The notes under the pieces are model-generated. The model searched no databases and was not told the DNA's origin. It worked only from the letters and a program-made list of their open reading frames with translations. Shown piece by piece: positions 31,154 to 39,781 of a stretch of 64,000 bases of DNA (its first letter is position 1; every line of letters starts with the position of its first letter). Made by a program: the position numbers and the translations under genes. This stretch comes from Betaproteobacteria bacterium (GTDB lineage Bacteria; Pseudomonadota; Gammaproteobacteria; Burkholderiales; UBA3065): positions 22,455-86,454 of the forward strand of contig JAIXXL010000027.1 in assembly GCA_027490755.1 (NCBI GenBank), written 5' to 3'.

Positions 31154-31749
31154 TTTCGAAACGGGCTGCAGGGGACCATAGCATACTCAGCAATCCAGCA
31201 TGCCCGGGGGCAGCCAGGCTTTCGCGCACAGAGAGTTTTGTTCAAAAAGAATTTTTTAGTCCGGCAGATCAAGGCCATCGGCCAGAACGCGGCGCTGCTC
31301 GGCGACACAGACGACCTCGAGTCCTTCCTGTTCGAGACGCCGCGCCAGGCGTTGGTGGCTATCAGTGCGAACCTGCGCCGTGTGGTCGACAGCCGCTGCT
31401 TCTACTGCGGCGGACACGTGCACGAGGCCGATGTCGACCATTTCGTGCCCTTCTCGCTGTACCCGCGTGACCTCATCCACAACTTTGTCTTCGCTCACAC
31501 CACGTGCAACAGGAGCAAGTCAGACACGCTCGCAGCGCTAATGCATGTGGAGAACTGGCGCGCGTACATCGACCGCCACGACGATGATCTGCGCAAGATC
31601 GCACTCACTGTCGGCCGGCCAGCGGACCTGACCGGCAGTCTGGCGGCGCGCGTTGGGGGTACGGCAACGCGCTGAGTGGCGGTGCGCAGGCGTGGCTGCG
31701 CTCGGCCCAGTACACCCCGGTGACGCGGGAGTACCTGGCGGCGCTGTGA
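31154..31749 (+). pseudogene. HNH endonuclease pseudogene, 5'-truncated and frameshifted
   Basis: The reading frame from 31154 to 31675 encodes the C-terminal catalytic part of an HNH endonuclease. It has the zinc pair CFYCGG, then EADVDHFVPFS, then HNFVFAHTTCNRSKSD and HVENWRAYID. There is no ATG, and the usual N-terminal domain of about 200 residues is missing. The frame stops early at 31675. A two-base shift in the GCGCGCG tract near 31645-31652 restores a family-like tail (RWGYGNALSGGAQAWLRSAQ) that ends at 31749. It is therefore probably a relic. A TTG start at 31238 cannot be excluded. Confidence 0.8.
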
Positions 31750-31795
31750 GTGGTTTAGGCGGTTTGGGCGATGCGGGACGAGGGCTTGTTAGCCG

Positions 31796-31830
31796 AATAT
31801 GGGGTCAGTACGAGACCCCTTGTCCATATT
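31796..31830. promoter_or_regulatory. inverted repeat upstream of brnT, putative BrnA operator
   Basis: AATATGG at the left and CCATATT at the right form the outer arms. An inner pair GGGGTC and GACCCC lies between them around AGTACGA. The element ends 16 bp before the brnT start. BrnA antitoxins are known to repress their own operon by binding an operator, so this is the natural candidate site. Assignment is by position and symmetry only. Confidence 0.5.
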
Positions 31831-31846
31831 TCCCGTAACCACAATA

Positions 31847-32131
31847 ATGGCCTTTGCAATCGAGTTCGATCAGTCCAAGCGGCTGACCACCCTGCTCGAG
31901 CGCGGTCTGGATTTTGCGCGGGCGGCAGAAGCCTTCTCGGGGCGTCATTTCACCGATCAGGATGAGCGCCGCGACTACTCCGAGCCCCGGTTCATCACCA
32001 TCGGGACTCTGGACGGATTCGCCGTGGTGATGGTCTGGACGCCCCGCGGCGGTGCCCGCCGCATCATCAGCATGAGGAAGGCAAATGAGCGAGAACGAGA
32101 GCGTTACCGGGCGGCCCTGGGTCGACCCTGA
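31847..32131 (+). CDS. brnT: BrnT family toxin
   Basis: This 94-residue protein from ATG 31847 follows the BrnT pattern: FAIEFDQSKRLTTLLERGLDFARAAEAFSG, then the DERRDYSEPRF-TIG block, and the C-terminal GGARRIISMRKANEREREYY-like segment. BrnT is a RelE-fold ribonuclease that stops translation. Upstream in-frame starts would read through the putative operator, so the ATG at 31847 is preferred. The gene overlaps brnA by 47 bp. The lysine that usually follows W-D in BrnT (WDxxK) is kept as DQSK. Confidence 0.88.
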   Translation: MAFAIEFDQSKRLTTLLERGLDFARAAEAFSGRHFTDQDERRDYSEPRFITIGTLDGFAVVMVWTPRGGARRIISMRKANERERERYRAALGRP

Positions 32132-32357
32132 CGATGCGCCCGAGCTCACTGAGGAGTTCTTTGAGCGGGCCGACGAATACAACGGTGAACGGGTCGTCCG
32201 GCGAGGCAGACGGCCGGCCGCAGTGACCAAGGTCGCGGTCACCGTGCGCTACGACGCCGATGTGATCGCCGCCTTCCGTGCCATGGGGAAGGGCTGGCAG
32301 ACGCAGATGAACGATGCGCTGAGGGAGTGGCTAGCGAAACGGGAAGAGCGCCGGTAG
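32085..32357 (+). CDS. brnA: BrnA family antitoxin
   Basis: The 90-residue protein matches BrnA: an N-terminal GRPWVDPDDAPELTEEFF segment, the VVRRGRRP motif, and the ribbon-helix-helix region VAVTVRYDADVIAAFRAMGKGWQTQMNDALREWL. BrnA binds and neutralises BrnT and represses the operon. The toxin-first order with overlap is the rule for this system. It is followed at once by a copy of the HNH gene 3' end. Confidence 0.92.
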   Translation: MSENESVTGRPWVDPDDAPELTEEFFERADEYNGERVVRRGRRPAAVTKVAVTVRYDADVIAAFRAMGKGWQTQMNDALREWLAKREERR

Positions 32358-32381
32358 CGGTATCGATCGGTCATCCTAGTC

Positions 32382-32437
32382 GCGCTCAGCCCAGTACACC
32401 CTTACGACGCCGGAGTACCTGGCGGCGCTGTAGGTGG
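32382..32437 (+). repeat. second copy of the HNH endonuclease 3' end (direct repeat of 31698-31753)
   Basis: About 56 bp repeat the end of the HNH pseudogene. Copy one encodes RSAQYTPVTREYLAAL and stop; copy two encodes RSAQYTLTTPEYLAAL and stop. Most differences are compatible with a coding past. Homology begins abruptly 24 bp after the brnA stop and fades after the stop codon. The pair brackets brnTA. Confidence 0.75.
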
Positions 32438-32617
32438 TTCAGCCGATGCGCCATCGCTGTCTCTGGTAGACCATCCGGGCGCCCTTGTCTTTTCCTCGCC
32501 CGAGAGACGCAGCCTGTCCAGGCAACTATGCCGCACCTCACCAAGACCGCCATGGCCCAGCGGATGCGCCCCAGCCGCGCCCAGCCGCGTAACGGCTGCT
32601 TGCCCGAGCGAATCGCC

Positions 32618-33268
32618 TCAAACCACAAGAACCTCCAACCCTACATCCAGCGCCTTCGCCAGTCGGGCCAGGGTGGCGGCGGACCCTGTGCGCTTGCCAT
32701 GCTCGATCTGGCTGACATAAGGCTTGCTCACGCCAGCCGCGTCAGCGAGTGCCTGGAGGGTCATGCCACGTAACTCTCGCCAGGCTCTCAGCGGGGTTGC
32801 GCCTTCAACGATCGCGTAAACCACAGCCGACGGAAACCTCGCACCATCATCCTCAGCCTTGGCCCGGTCGTAGGCCGCGACATCCTGGGCATCTTCCACG
32901 GCATCGCGCACCCGCCCCCAAAGGGAAGCAGGCAGCACGTAGAAAGCGGGCTTGCCATCCTCTTCGATCACCCGGATCTGTTCGATCGCCACGATATCGC
33001 TCATCTGTAAATACCCCCTCGAAACACCCCCTCGCGAGCCGATCTGCAGCACACGTACCAAAACACGCCCGGCATCGATAACGAAGATCACGCGCCAATC
33101 CCCCACACGCAGCCTGTAGCCCGGACGACCCACCAACGCCTTCACGTTTTGTGACTCGGCAGGTGCCAGCGCCATCTCATCGATCTTGGCCCGAATCAAC
33201 TCGCGCGCCGGCCGCGGCAACCGGATAAGGGCCCTCAAGGCATCGCGGGAGTATTCAACAGAGTACAA
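32618..33268 (-). CDS. RelE-type toxin fused in frame to XRE-family antitoxin
   Basis: Residues 1-88 are a RelE/ParE-type toxin (YSRDALRALIRLP, then GYRLRVGDWRVIFVID and VLQIGSRGG). Residues 89-216 are a full antitoxin: MSDIVAIEQIRVIEEDGKPAFYV, then a C-terminal XRE helix-turn-helix (LQALADAAGVSKPYVSQIEHGKR). In related loci these are two genes; here no stop codon separates them. The antitoxin ATG at 33004 keeps its own AGGGGG ribosome site, so antitoxin alone may also be made. The toxin histidine/tyrosine end is altered (SRGGVSRGY). Confidence 0.88.
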   Translation of the reverse strand: MYSVEYSRDALRALIRLPRPARELIRAKIDEMALAPAESQNVKALVGRPGYRLRVGDWRVIFVIDAGRVLVRVLQIGSRGGVSRGYLQMSDIVAIEQIRVIEEDGKPAFYVLPASLWGRVRDAVEDAQDVAAYDRAKAEDDGARFPSAVVYAIVEGATPLRAWRELRGMTLQALADAAGVSKPYVSQIEHGKRTGSAATLARLAKALDVGLEVLVV

Positions 33269-33450
33269 ACTCGCACCCGAATGTTAGCTAATAGTTAACT
33301 CTCGGGCAACGTGCACTCGGGCCCAATCAGGCCGCGGCCCTCTGCCAAAGTCTGGTTCGTGAAGGGCGCAAGCGGAATCCGGCAGATGGCCGAAATCGCG
33401 ACAGCCGGCGCTTTTTGCGGCATGGCGCCGCGCCCTCCGGTGACGGATCA

Positions 33451-33480
33451 CCTGGAGGCAACCCGAGCATTGCCTCCGGG
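33451..33480 (+). promoter_or_regulatory. hairpin in the leader of the cysteine-repeat gene
   Basis: GGAGGCAA (33454-33461) and TTGCCTCC (33470-33477) form a perfect 8-bp stem around an eight-base loop, and flanking CC and GG can extend it. It is 45 bp before the GTG start. There is no T tract on the plus strand, so it is not a terminator for this direction. A role in mRNA stability or translation is a guess. Confidence 0.4.
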
Positions 33481-33524
33481 ATCAGGAGCAGAATCGAGGG
33501 CGGGACCCTCGGTGGAGGTTTTGC

Positions 33525-33767
33525 GTGGACATCACAAAATCACTCGCCACCGCCGTCGGAGCCTTGACTGGCCTTATCGCCTCCGCCGCCATCGCCGCCC
33601 CACCCGCCGCACCGCTGGCCAAGGACGGCTCGTGCCCGACCGGCTACTACTCGAGCGGCAACTACTGCCTCGCCAGCTCGGACAGCAACCGGCTGGCCAT
33701 CCCCAAACGTGGCTCCTGCCCCTCGGGGTACTACAGCAGCGGCAATTACTGCGTGAGCAGTCGTTAG
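33525..33767 (+). CDS. small exported protein with two cysteine repeats
   Basis: The 80-residue protein begins at GTG 33525 with a GGAGG site six bases upstream. A signal peptide (to about residue 25, ...ASAAIAAPPAA) leaves a mature peptide of about 55 residues. The mature part is nearly all two copies of a K-x-GSCPxGYYSSGNYC unit (C-x10-C), separated by SSDSNRLAIP. The units are almost identical, which points to a recent duplication or strong constraint. Two disulfide loops are likely. No function is known to me. DUF4864 follows 19 bp after. Confidence 0.8.
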   Translation: MDITKSLATAVGALTGLIASAAIAAPPAAPLAKDGSCPTGYYSSGNYCLASSDSNRLAIPKRGSCPSGYYSSGNYCVSSR

Positions 33768-33786
33768 CCAAGAGGAGACTGCCCAG

Positions 33787-34227
33787 ATGATCCGTGCCGC
33801 CTTGCAATGCTTGCTGGTCCTACTTCTGACCGCGACCAGTCTCCAAGTAGCCGCCGCCGACCCGGCAGCTGACACTCACGCCGCCGAGACCCTGGTCCGC
33901 GACCAGATCGCCGCCTTCTCGGCCGACGATGGCGAGCGCGCCTTCTCCTTCGCCGCGCCCGAGGTGCAGCAGAAGTTCGGCGACGCCGGCCGCTTCATGC
34001 AGATGGTCCGCAAGTCCTATCCGGCCGTATACCGGCCCATCTCGCTGCGCTTCCAGCCAGCCAGCTTCCCCGAGGGCGAGAGCGGCGACGTGATGCTGCA
34101 GGGCGTCGAGGTGACGGACGCCGGTGGCGGCTACTGGATGGCCACCTATCAGATCGAGCGGCAGCCCGGTGGCGAGTGGCGTATCGCCGGCTGCGCGCTG
34201 CGGCGCCTGGTCGGCAAAGCCACCTAG
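33787..34227 (+). CDS. DUF4864 domain exported protein
   Basis: The 146-residue protein has a signal peptide (to about residue 24, ...SLQVAAADP). The mature NTF2-like domain contains VRDQIAAFSADDGERAFSFAAPEVQQKFG and a closing YWMATYQIERQPGGEWRIAGC block, as in DUF4864. An AGGAGA ribosome site precedes the ATG. It is likely co-transcribed with the cysteine-repeat gene. The biochemical role of DUF4864 is unknown. Confidence 0.85.
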   Translation: MIRAALQCLLVLLLTATSLQVAAADPAADTHAAETLVRDQIAAFSADDGERAFSFAAPEVQQKFGDAGRFMQMVRKSYPAVYRPISLRFQPASFPEGESGDVMLQGVEVTDAGGGYWMATYQIERQPGGEWRIAGCALRRLVGKAT

Positions 34228-34240
34228 CGCAAGACCCGCC

Positions 34241-35512
34241 TCAACCGCCCCAGACCCGCTCCCCGGCCATCAGGTGCGCCAGCGTCTCGCGCTCGCGCAC
34301 CACCTGCACCGTGCGGCCATCGACCATCACCTCGCAGGCGCGCGGCCGCGAGTTGTAGTTGCTGCTCATGCTCATGCCGTAGGCGCCCGCCGACAAGATG
34401 GCCAGCAGGTCGCCCTGCTCCAGAGCCAGCCGCCGGCCGCGCGCCAGAAAGTCTCCCGACTCGCAGACCGGGCCGACGATGTCCCACTCCAGCGCCTCGC
34501 CGGCATGCGGCGCCACCGGCTCCACGCCGTGCCAGGCCTCGTACAGCGCCGGGCGCATCAGGTCGTTCATGGCGGCATCCACCACCGCAAAGTTCTTGCC
34601 CTCGCCGGGCTTCAGAAACTCCACCCGCGTCAGCAGCATGCCGGCGTTGCCCACCAGCGAACGCCCCGGCTCGACCATCAGCATCTCCGAGCGGCCGGCG
34701 AACTTGCGCGTCAGCGCGCCACAGTAGGTGGCCAGATCGATCGGCGTCTCGTCCGCGTAAACAATGCCCACCCCGCCGCCCAGGTCGATGTGCTCCAGCT
34801 CGATGCCCTCACGGTTGAGCCGGTCGACCAGCGCCAGCACCCGGTCTGCCGCCTCCAGCAGGGGCGAGGCGTCGGTCAGCTGCGAGCCGATGTGGCAGTC
34901 GATGCCGGTCACCTCGAGGTAGGGCATGTCGGCCGCGCGCCGGTACAGGTCGAACGCGTCGGTGTACGCCACCCCGAACTTGTTCTCCTTGAGACCCGTG
35001 GAGATGTAGGGATGCGTCTGCGCATCCACATCCGGGTTGACGCGAAAAGACACCGGCGCCGCAGCACCGTGCGCCTCGGCCACCTCGTGGATGCGTGCCA
35101 TCTCGGCGGGCGACTCGATGTTGAAGCACTGGATGTCGGCCTCCAGCGCCTGCTCGATCTCGGCGCGGGTCTTGCCGACGCCCGAGAACACCACCTTGCC
35201 CGGCTCGCCGCCGGCCGCCAGCACGCGCGCCAGTTCGCCGCCCGAGACGATGTCGAAGCCGGCACCCAGCTGCGCGAACACGCCGAGGATGGCGAGATTG
35301 CTGTTGGCCTTCACCGCGTAGCAGACCTGGTGCGGATGGCCGGCCAGGGCACGGTCGTAGGCCTCGAAAGCCGCCACCAGCGCCGCGCGCGAATAGACAA
35401 AGGTCGGCGTACCGAATCGCGCCGCGATATCGGCCAGCGCGACCTCGCCGGCAAAGCGCTGGCCGTCGCGCAGCGGGAACCAGGTGTCGGGACGGGCGGA
35501 CACAGGCATCAT
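34241..35512 (-). CDS. lysA: diaminopimelate decarboxylase
   Basis: LysA removes CO2 from meso-diaminopimelate to give lysine. The 423-residue PLP enzyme has the cofactor lysine in YAVKANSN, VSGGELARVL, the glycine-rich IDLGGGVGI, and the C-terminal VGPVCESGDFLARGR with the partner-subunit cysteine. The first of two tandem ATGs (35512, 35509) overlaps the stop of lptM, so the two genes are coupled, an arrangement common in proteobacteria. Confidence 0.96.
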   Translation of the reverse strand: MMPVSARPDTWFPLRDGQRFAGEVALADIAARFGTPTFVYSRAALVAAFEAYDRALAGHPHQVCYAVKANSNLAILGVFAQLGAGFDIVSGGELARVLAAGGEPGKVVFSGVGKTRAEIEQALEADIQCFNIESPAEMARIHEVAEAHGAAAPVSFRVNPDVDAQTHPYISTGLKENKFGVAYTDAFDLYRRAADMPYLEVTGIDCHIGSQLTDASPLLEAADRVLALVDRLNREGIELEHIDLGGGVGIVYADETPIDLATYCGALTRKFAGRSEMLMVEPGRSLVGNAGMLLTRVEFLKPGEGKNFAVVDAAMNDLMRPALYEAWHGVEPVAPHAGEALEWDIVGPVCESGDFLARGRRLALEQGDLLAILSAGAYGMSMSSNYNSRPRACEVMVDGRTVQVVRERETLAHLMAGERVWGG

Positions 35513-35619
35513 TGCTCTGCCAACTTCTTGGCCGGCTCCTTGCCGGGCAGATACAGCGACCCCTTGTAGCCGCAACCGGCCAGCAAGAACAGCATCATCA
35601 GAACCCCGACGACCCTCAA
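35509..35619 (-). CDS. lptM: small LptM-type lipoprotein
   Basis: From TTG 35619 the peptide is 36 residues; from ATG 35634 it is 41. It has a short signal ending in a lipobox (LLAGC), followed by GYKGSLYLPG. This matches the CGxKGPLYxP signature of LptM (YifL), a lipoprotein that helps fold the LPS transporter LptD. I prefer the TTG because GGGAG lies eight bases before it, while nothing suitable precedes the ATG. It ends in the lysA start and reads divergently from cyaY. Confidence 0.8.
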   Translation of the reverse strand: MRVVGVLMMLFLLAGCGYKGSLYLPGKEPAKKLAEQ

Positions 35620-35632
35620 TTCAGTTGCTCCC

Positions 35633-35956
35633 ATGTCATCCAACGTACTCGACGAATCCGCCTTCCACCAGCTTGCCGATCAGACCTTTGCCCGCATCGA
35701 GAACCTGCTCGACGACGCCGGGCTCGACCTGGAGACCACCGGCGGCGTGCTCACCGTCGAGATGGACGACGGCAGCAAGCTGATCCTCAACCGCCAGCCA
35801 CCCGTGCGGGAGATCTGGCTCGCCGCGCGCAGCGGCGGCTACCACTTTGGCTGGGACGGCAGCCGCTGGTTCTCGCGACGCGAGGACACCTCTCTCGACG
35901 ACATGCTGCGGCGCTGCATCGTCGAGCAGGGCGGGCCGTCGCTGCCGACCGGCTGA
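35633..35956 (+). CDS. cyaY: iron donor protein CyaY (frataxin)
   Basis: The 107-residue frataxin homologue has the acidic first helix (ESAFHQLADQTFARIENLLDDAG), the strand LTVEMDDGSKLILNRQPP and the IWLAARSGGYHFGWDGSRWF sheet. CyaY binds iron and modulates iron-sulfur cluster assembly on IscS. The divergent lptM-lysA pair next to it is a well-known proteobacterial order. Its ATG shares bases with a possible ATG of lptM on the other strand. Confidence 0.95.
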   Translation: MSSNVLDESAFHQLADQTFARIENLLDDAGLDLETTGGVLTVEMDDGSKLILNRQPPVREIWLAARSGGYHFGWDGSRWFSRREDTSLDDMLRRCIVEQGGPSLPTG

Positions 35957-35973
35957 GCAGGCAGCGCCCCGTC

Positions 35974-36138
35974 TTAAAGCTCGACCAGCTCGAACTCGTC
36001 CTTGCGGGCACCGCATTCGGGGCAGGTCCAGTTGGGCGGCACGTCCTCCCAGCGGGTGCCCGGCGCGATACCCTCGTCGGGCACGCCCTTGGCTTCGTCG
36101 TAGATCCAGCCGCAAATCACACACATGTAGGTCTTCAT
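35974..36138 (-). CDS. rubredoxin
   Basis: This 54-residue protein has both iron-binding CxxC pairs (CVICG and CPECG) and the conserved [11 protein letters not shown] segment. Rubredoxins carry one iron and move single electrons, for example in oxidative stress defence or alkane oxidation; the partner here is unknown. It converges on cyaY with a 17-bp gap and is divergent from thiD. The ATG at 36138 fits the family length exactly. Confidence 0.95.
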   Translation of the reverse strand: MKTYMCVICGWIYDEAKGVPDEGIAPGTRWEDVPPNWTCPECGARKDEFELVEL

Positions 36139-36268
36139 GAACCGCCTTTCTCTGTGGACACCCGCCGAGCCGCGGCTCGCCGGCATGTATAAACTGACTG
36201 ATTCTAACGTGCCCGAACGCACGGCACCGGCGCCCTGACACTTCGGCACCGGGCCAACGCCCAGACCC

Positions 36269-37102
36269 ATGCCCCAGCCCGCACCACCCGCCATCCTCTG
36301 CTTCGCCGCCACCGACCCCAGCGGCGGCGCAGGTCTTGCCGCCGACATCCTGGCGATCTCGGCCATGGGCGGACACGCGCTGCCGGTGGTCACCGCCATC
36401 ACCGTGCAGGACACGCTGGGCGTGGAGGACGTGCATCCGCTCGAGGCCGAGTGGGTCGCCGACCAGGCCCGCTGCGTGCTCGAAGACATGCCGGTGGCCG
36501 CCTTCAAGATCGGCGTCATGGGCAGCGTCGAGATCGTCGCCGCCATCGCCGAGGTGGTCTCTGACTACCCCGACATCCCGCTCATCCTCGACCCGGTGCT
36601 GGCCTCGGAGGGCGGCGACGCGCTGGCCAACGAGCAGGTCATCATCGCCATGCGCGAGCTGCTGCTGCCGCAGACCACGGTGCTCACACCCAACGTGCTG
36701 GAGGCGAGGCGTCTGGCCAGCCACGACAGCGACGAAGAGGACCCGGACCTGGACGAGTGCGCCGGGCGCCTGATCGGCATGGGTTGCGAGTTCGTGCTGA
36801 TCACCGGCACGCATGAGTCCGGCCCGCAGGTGACCAACCGGCTCTACGGCAGCGAGGGCCTGATCCAGGCCCTGCACTGGGACCGCCTGCAGGGCAGCTA
36901 CCACGGCTCGGGTTGCACGCTGGCCGCGTCGCTGGCCGCCGCCATGTCGACCGGCGCCGAGCTGCAGCAGGCCAGCCAGGATGCCCAGGCCTTCACCTGG
37001 AACACCTTGGCCCATGCGTTCCGGCCGGGCATGGGGCAGTTCGTCCCCGACCGCATGTTCTGGGCACACGACCCGGAAGAGCCCGGCGACGGCGATGCCT
37101 GA
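36269..37102 (+). CDS. thiD: hydroxymethylpyrimidine/phosphomethylpyrimidine kinase
   Basis: ThiD phosphorylates HMP phosphate, the ThiC product, to HMP pyrophosphate. The 277-residue ribokinase-fold protein has the [12 protein letters not shown] substrate motif, [12 protein letters not shown] and the C-terminal [12 protein letters not shown] anion hole. In this lineage the typical FxxxHx variations are present but the catalytic cysteine in GSGC is kept. It overlaps thiE by 8 bp. Confidence 0.94.
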   Translation: MPQPAPPAILCFAATDPSGGAGLAADILAISAMGGHALPVVTAITVQDTLGVEDVHPLEAEWVADQARCVLEDMPVAAFKIGVMGSVEIVAAIAEVVSDYPDIPLILDPVLASEGGDALANEQVIIAMRELLLPQTTVLTPNVLEARRLASHDSDEEDPDLDECAGRLIGMGCEFVLITGTHESGPQVTNRLYGSEGLIQALHWDRLQGSYHGSGCTLAASLAAAMSTGAELQQASQDAQAFTWNTLAHAFRPGMGQFVPDRMFWAHDPEEPGDGDA

Positions 37103-37769
37103 TGCGGTGTTGCCCGCCGGTCCGCAACCGTCCGGCCTTTATCTGGTCACGCCGGAGCGGCTCACCGGCATCCCGCTGCTGTCTGCCGTCGACGAGGCGC
37201 TGGCCGCCGGCGCGCTCTGGCTGCAGTACCGCGACAAGGGCGGCGACGCCACGCTGCGGCGCGCCACCGCGGTCGCGCTGGCCAAGCTGTGCCGGCAGCA
37301 CGGCGCGCAACTGCTGATCAACGACGACCTCGAACTGGCGCTGGGCATCGACGGCGCCGGCCTGCACCTGGGCCGCGACGATGGCGATCTCGCCGCCGCC
37401 CGTGCGCGTCTGGGCGCCGACCGCATCCTCGGGGCCTCCTGCTACGGCGACCTGCAGCGTGCCCGCGATGCGCTGGCTGCGGGCGCCTCTTACGTGGCCT
37501 TCGGCGCCATGTACGCGTCCGCCAGCAAGCCGCAGGCGCCGGCCATCGGCACCGGCGTGCTGGGCCAGGCGCGCAGCGCAGGGCTGGGCCCGCGCGTCGC
37601 CATCGGCGGCATCACGCTCGAACGTGCTGCGGATACACTGTCAGCCGGTGCTGACGCATTGGCCGTCATCGGCGATGTGTTCGACGCACCAGACATCGGG
37701 CAGCGGGTGCGCGAGTGGTGCGCCCTGCTCGACAGCCTCCAGGATCACCCCGACAAGAACACGACATGA
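37095..37769 (+). CDS. thiE: thiamine-phosphate synthase
   Basis: ThiE joins HMP pyrophosphate with thiazole phosphate to form thiamine phosphate. The 224-residue TIM barrel shows [42 protein letters not shown] and [10 protein letters not shown], all in the normal order. The ATG at 37095 overlaps thiD and its TGA overlaps the hemL ATG, so thiD-thiE-hemL form one coupled unit. A second ThiE-like domain is fused to a Nudix domain at 61928. Confidence 0.95.
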   Translation: MPDAVLPAGPQPSGLYLVTPERLTGIPLLSAVDEALAAGALWLQYRDKGGDATLRRATAVALAKLCRQHGAQLLINDDLELALGIDGAGLHLGRDDGDLAAARARLGADRILGASCYGDLQRARDALAAGASYVAFGAMYASASKPQAPAIGTGVLGQARSAGLGPRVAIGGITLERAADTLSAGADALAVIGDVFDAPDIGQRVREWCALLDSLQDHPDKNTT

Positions 37770-39046
37770 GCCGCAACGACACCCTCTTCGCCCGCTCCCA
37801 GACCCACATCCCCGGTGGCGTCAACTCGCCCGTCCGCGCCTTCCGCTCGGTCGGTGGCACGCCCCGCTTCTTCGAGCGCGGCGTCGGCGCCCACGTCTGG
37901 GACGCCGACGGCAAGCGCTACATCGACTACATCGGCTCGTGGGGCCCGCTGATCCTCGGCCACGCCCACCCCGACATCGTCGAGGCGGTCTGCGCCACCG
38001 CGCGCAGCGGCATGAGCTACGGCGCGCCCACCGAGCGCGAGGCCGAGATGGCCGAGACGCTGTGCCGGCTGGTTCCCAGCCTGGAGATGGTGCGCCTGAC
38101 CAGCAGCGGCACCGAGGCGACCATGAGCACCGTGCGCCTGGCGCGCGGCTTTACCGGCCGCAACCGCATCGTCAAGTTCGAGGGCTGCTACCACGGCCAC
38201 AGCGACAGCCTGCTGGTCAAGGCCGGCTCCGGCATGCTCACCTTCGGCCACCCCGACTCTGCTGGCGTGCCGGCCGAGCTCGCCGCGCACACGCTGGTGC
38301 TGCAGTACAACGACATCGAGGGTGTGAAGCGGGTCTTCGCCGAGATGGGCGACACCATCGCCGCCATCATCGTCGAGCCGGTGGTCGGCAACATGAACCT
38401 GGTCGCACCAGAGCCCGGCTTCCTCGAGACGCTGCGCGAGGTCTGCACCAAGCACGGCTCGGTCCTCATCTTCGACGAGGTGATGACCGGCTTCCGCGTC
38501 GCCCTCGGCGGCGCGCAGGCGCTGTATGGCGTCAAGCCCGACCTCAGCACCTTCGGCAAGGTGGTCGGCGGCGGCATGCCGCTGGCGGTGTTCGGCGGCC
38601 GCGCCGACATCATGAAGCACCTCGCCCCGCTCGGCCCGGTCTATCAGGCCGGCACGCTCAGTGGCAATCCGGTGGCGGTGGCCGCCGGTCTGGCGCAGCT
38701 CAAGCACCTGGAGAAGCCCGGCTTCCACGCCGCGCTCACGGCCACCACCCGCGCCCTGGTCGACGGCGTGGTCGCAGCCGCCAAGGGCGCCGGCATCACC
38801 TTCAGCGGGCAATCGGTGGGCGGCATGTTCGGCTTCTACTTCAGCGCCGCCATCCCGAAGAGCTACCCGGAGGTGATGTCTGCCGACCGCGAGCGCTTCA
38901 ACCGCTTCTTCCACCACATGCTGGACGCCGGCATCTACTTGGCGCCCAGCGCGTTCGAGGCCGGCTTTGTGTCGGCCGCACACACCGAGCAGGACGTCGC
39001 CGAGACCGTGGCGGCCGCGCGCAAGGCCTTCGCCACGCTGGCCTGA
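37766..39046 (+). CDS. hemL: glutamate-1-semialdehyde 2,1-aminomutase
   Basis: HemL makes 5-aminolevulinate, the haem precursor, in the C5 pathway. The 426-residue PLP enzyme has [12 protein letters not shown] at its start, [17 protein letters not shown], the YHGHSD motif, [12 protein letters not shown] and the cofactor lysine in [12 protein letters not shown]. It is coupled to thiE through an ATGA overlap. The combination thiD-thiE-hemL is common in betaproteobacteria. Confidence 0.97.
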   Translation: MSRNDTLFARSQTHIPGGVNSPVRAFRSVGGTPRFFERGVGAHVWDADGKRYIDYIGSWGPLILGHAHPDIVEAVCATARSGMSYGAPTEREAEMAETLCRLVPSLEMVRLTSSGTEATMSTVRLARGFTGRNRIVKFEGCYHGHSDSLLVKAGSGMLTFGHPDSAGVPAELAAHTLVLQYNDIEGVKRVFAEMGDTIAAIIVEPVVGNMNLVAPEPGFLETLREVCTKHGSVLIFDEVMTGFRVALGGAQALYGVKPDLSTFGKVVGGGMPLAVFGGRADIMKHLAPLGPVYQAGTLSGNPVAVAAGLAQLKHLEKPGFHAALTATTRALVDGVVAAAKGAGITFSGQSVGGMFGFYFSAAIPKSYPEVMSADRERFNRFFHHMLDAGIYLAPSAFEAGFVSAAHTEQDVAETVAAARKAFATLA

Positions 39047-39129
39047 GGCGGCGCACCGAACCAGCGCCGCCGCGCAGCGTCCAAGGCCGGTCACCCGAAA
39101 CCGGCCGCTGGCCGCACAAGGAGCATCCC

Positions 39130-39690
39130 ATGCGCATGATCGCCCCGCTGCTGTTGGCGACGCTGGCCGCCGTGCCGGCCCACGCCGACACCTACACCAT
39201 CGACGCGAAGCACACCTTCCCCAGCTTCGAGCTGAGCCACCTGGGCTTCTCGACCCAGCGCGGCCGCTTCAACGAGACCAAGGGCACCCTCTCGTTCGAC
39301 AAGGCCAACCAGACCCTCACCGCCGACATCCGCATCAAGGCGGCAAGCGTCGATACCGGCCTCGACAAGCTCGAGGAGCACCTGCGCGGGCCCGACTTTT
39401 TCAACGCCGAGGCGTTTCCCGAGATCACCTTCAAGGGCACCTCGGCCAAGTTCGACGGCGAGCGCCCGGTGGTGCTTGGTGGCGAATTCACCCTGCTCGG
39501 CGTCACCCGCCCGCTCAACCTGACGCTGAACAACTTCCGCTGCGGCATGCACCCGCGGCTGCAGAAAGAGGTCTGCGGCGCCGACGCCAGCGCCACCATC
39601 AAGCGCTCGGATTTCGGCATGAAATATGCCCTGCCGGCGGTCGGCGACAGCGTGCAGCTGCTGATCCAGGTCGAGGCGGTCAAGGACTGA
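39130..39690 (+). CDS. YceI family periplasmic protein
   Basis: The 186-residue protein has a signal peptide ending PAHADTY and a lipocalin-like barrel with the YceI features [23 protein letters not shown] and [13 protein letters not shown]. The YceI fold binds long polyprenoid or lipid molecules in its barrel; the physiological ligand is unknown. AAGGAGC stands just before the ATG. It lies alone between hemL and purE. Confidence 0.93.
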   Translation: MRMIAPLLLATLAAVPAHADTYTIDAKHTFPSFELSHLGFSTQRGRFNETKGTLSFDKANQTLTADIRIKAASVDTGLDKLEEHLRGPDFFNAEAFPEITFKGTSAKFDGERPVVLGGEFTLLGVTRPLNLTLNNFRCGMHPRLQKEVCGADASATIKRSDFGMKYALPAVGDSVQLLIQVEAVKD

Positions 39691-39781
39691 CCGGGCGGCC
39701 ACCCCGAAGGTGGCTGACAGTGCGGCGGCTGGCCTTATACTTCGCGGCTTTTCCGGCGCGTGCCGGTGCGTGGAGACGCCG

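Noticed and set aside
31653..31838. Separate 61-residue ORF after the HNH fragment
   Set aside because: The frame has no family-like content; the neighbouring frame carries the HNH tail and explains the DNA better.
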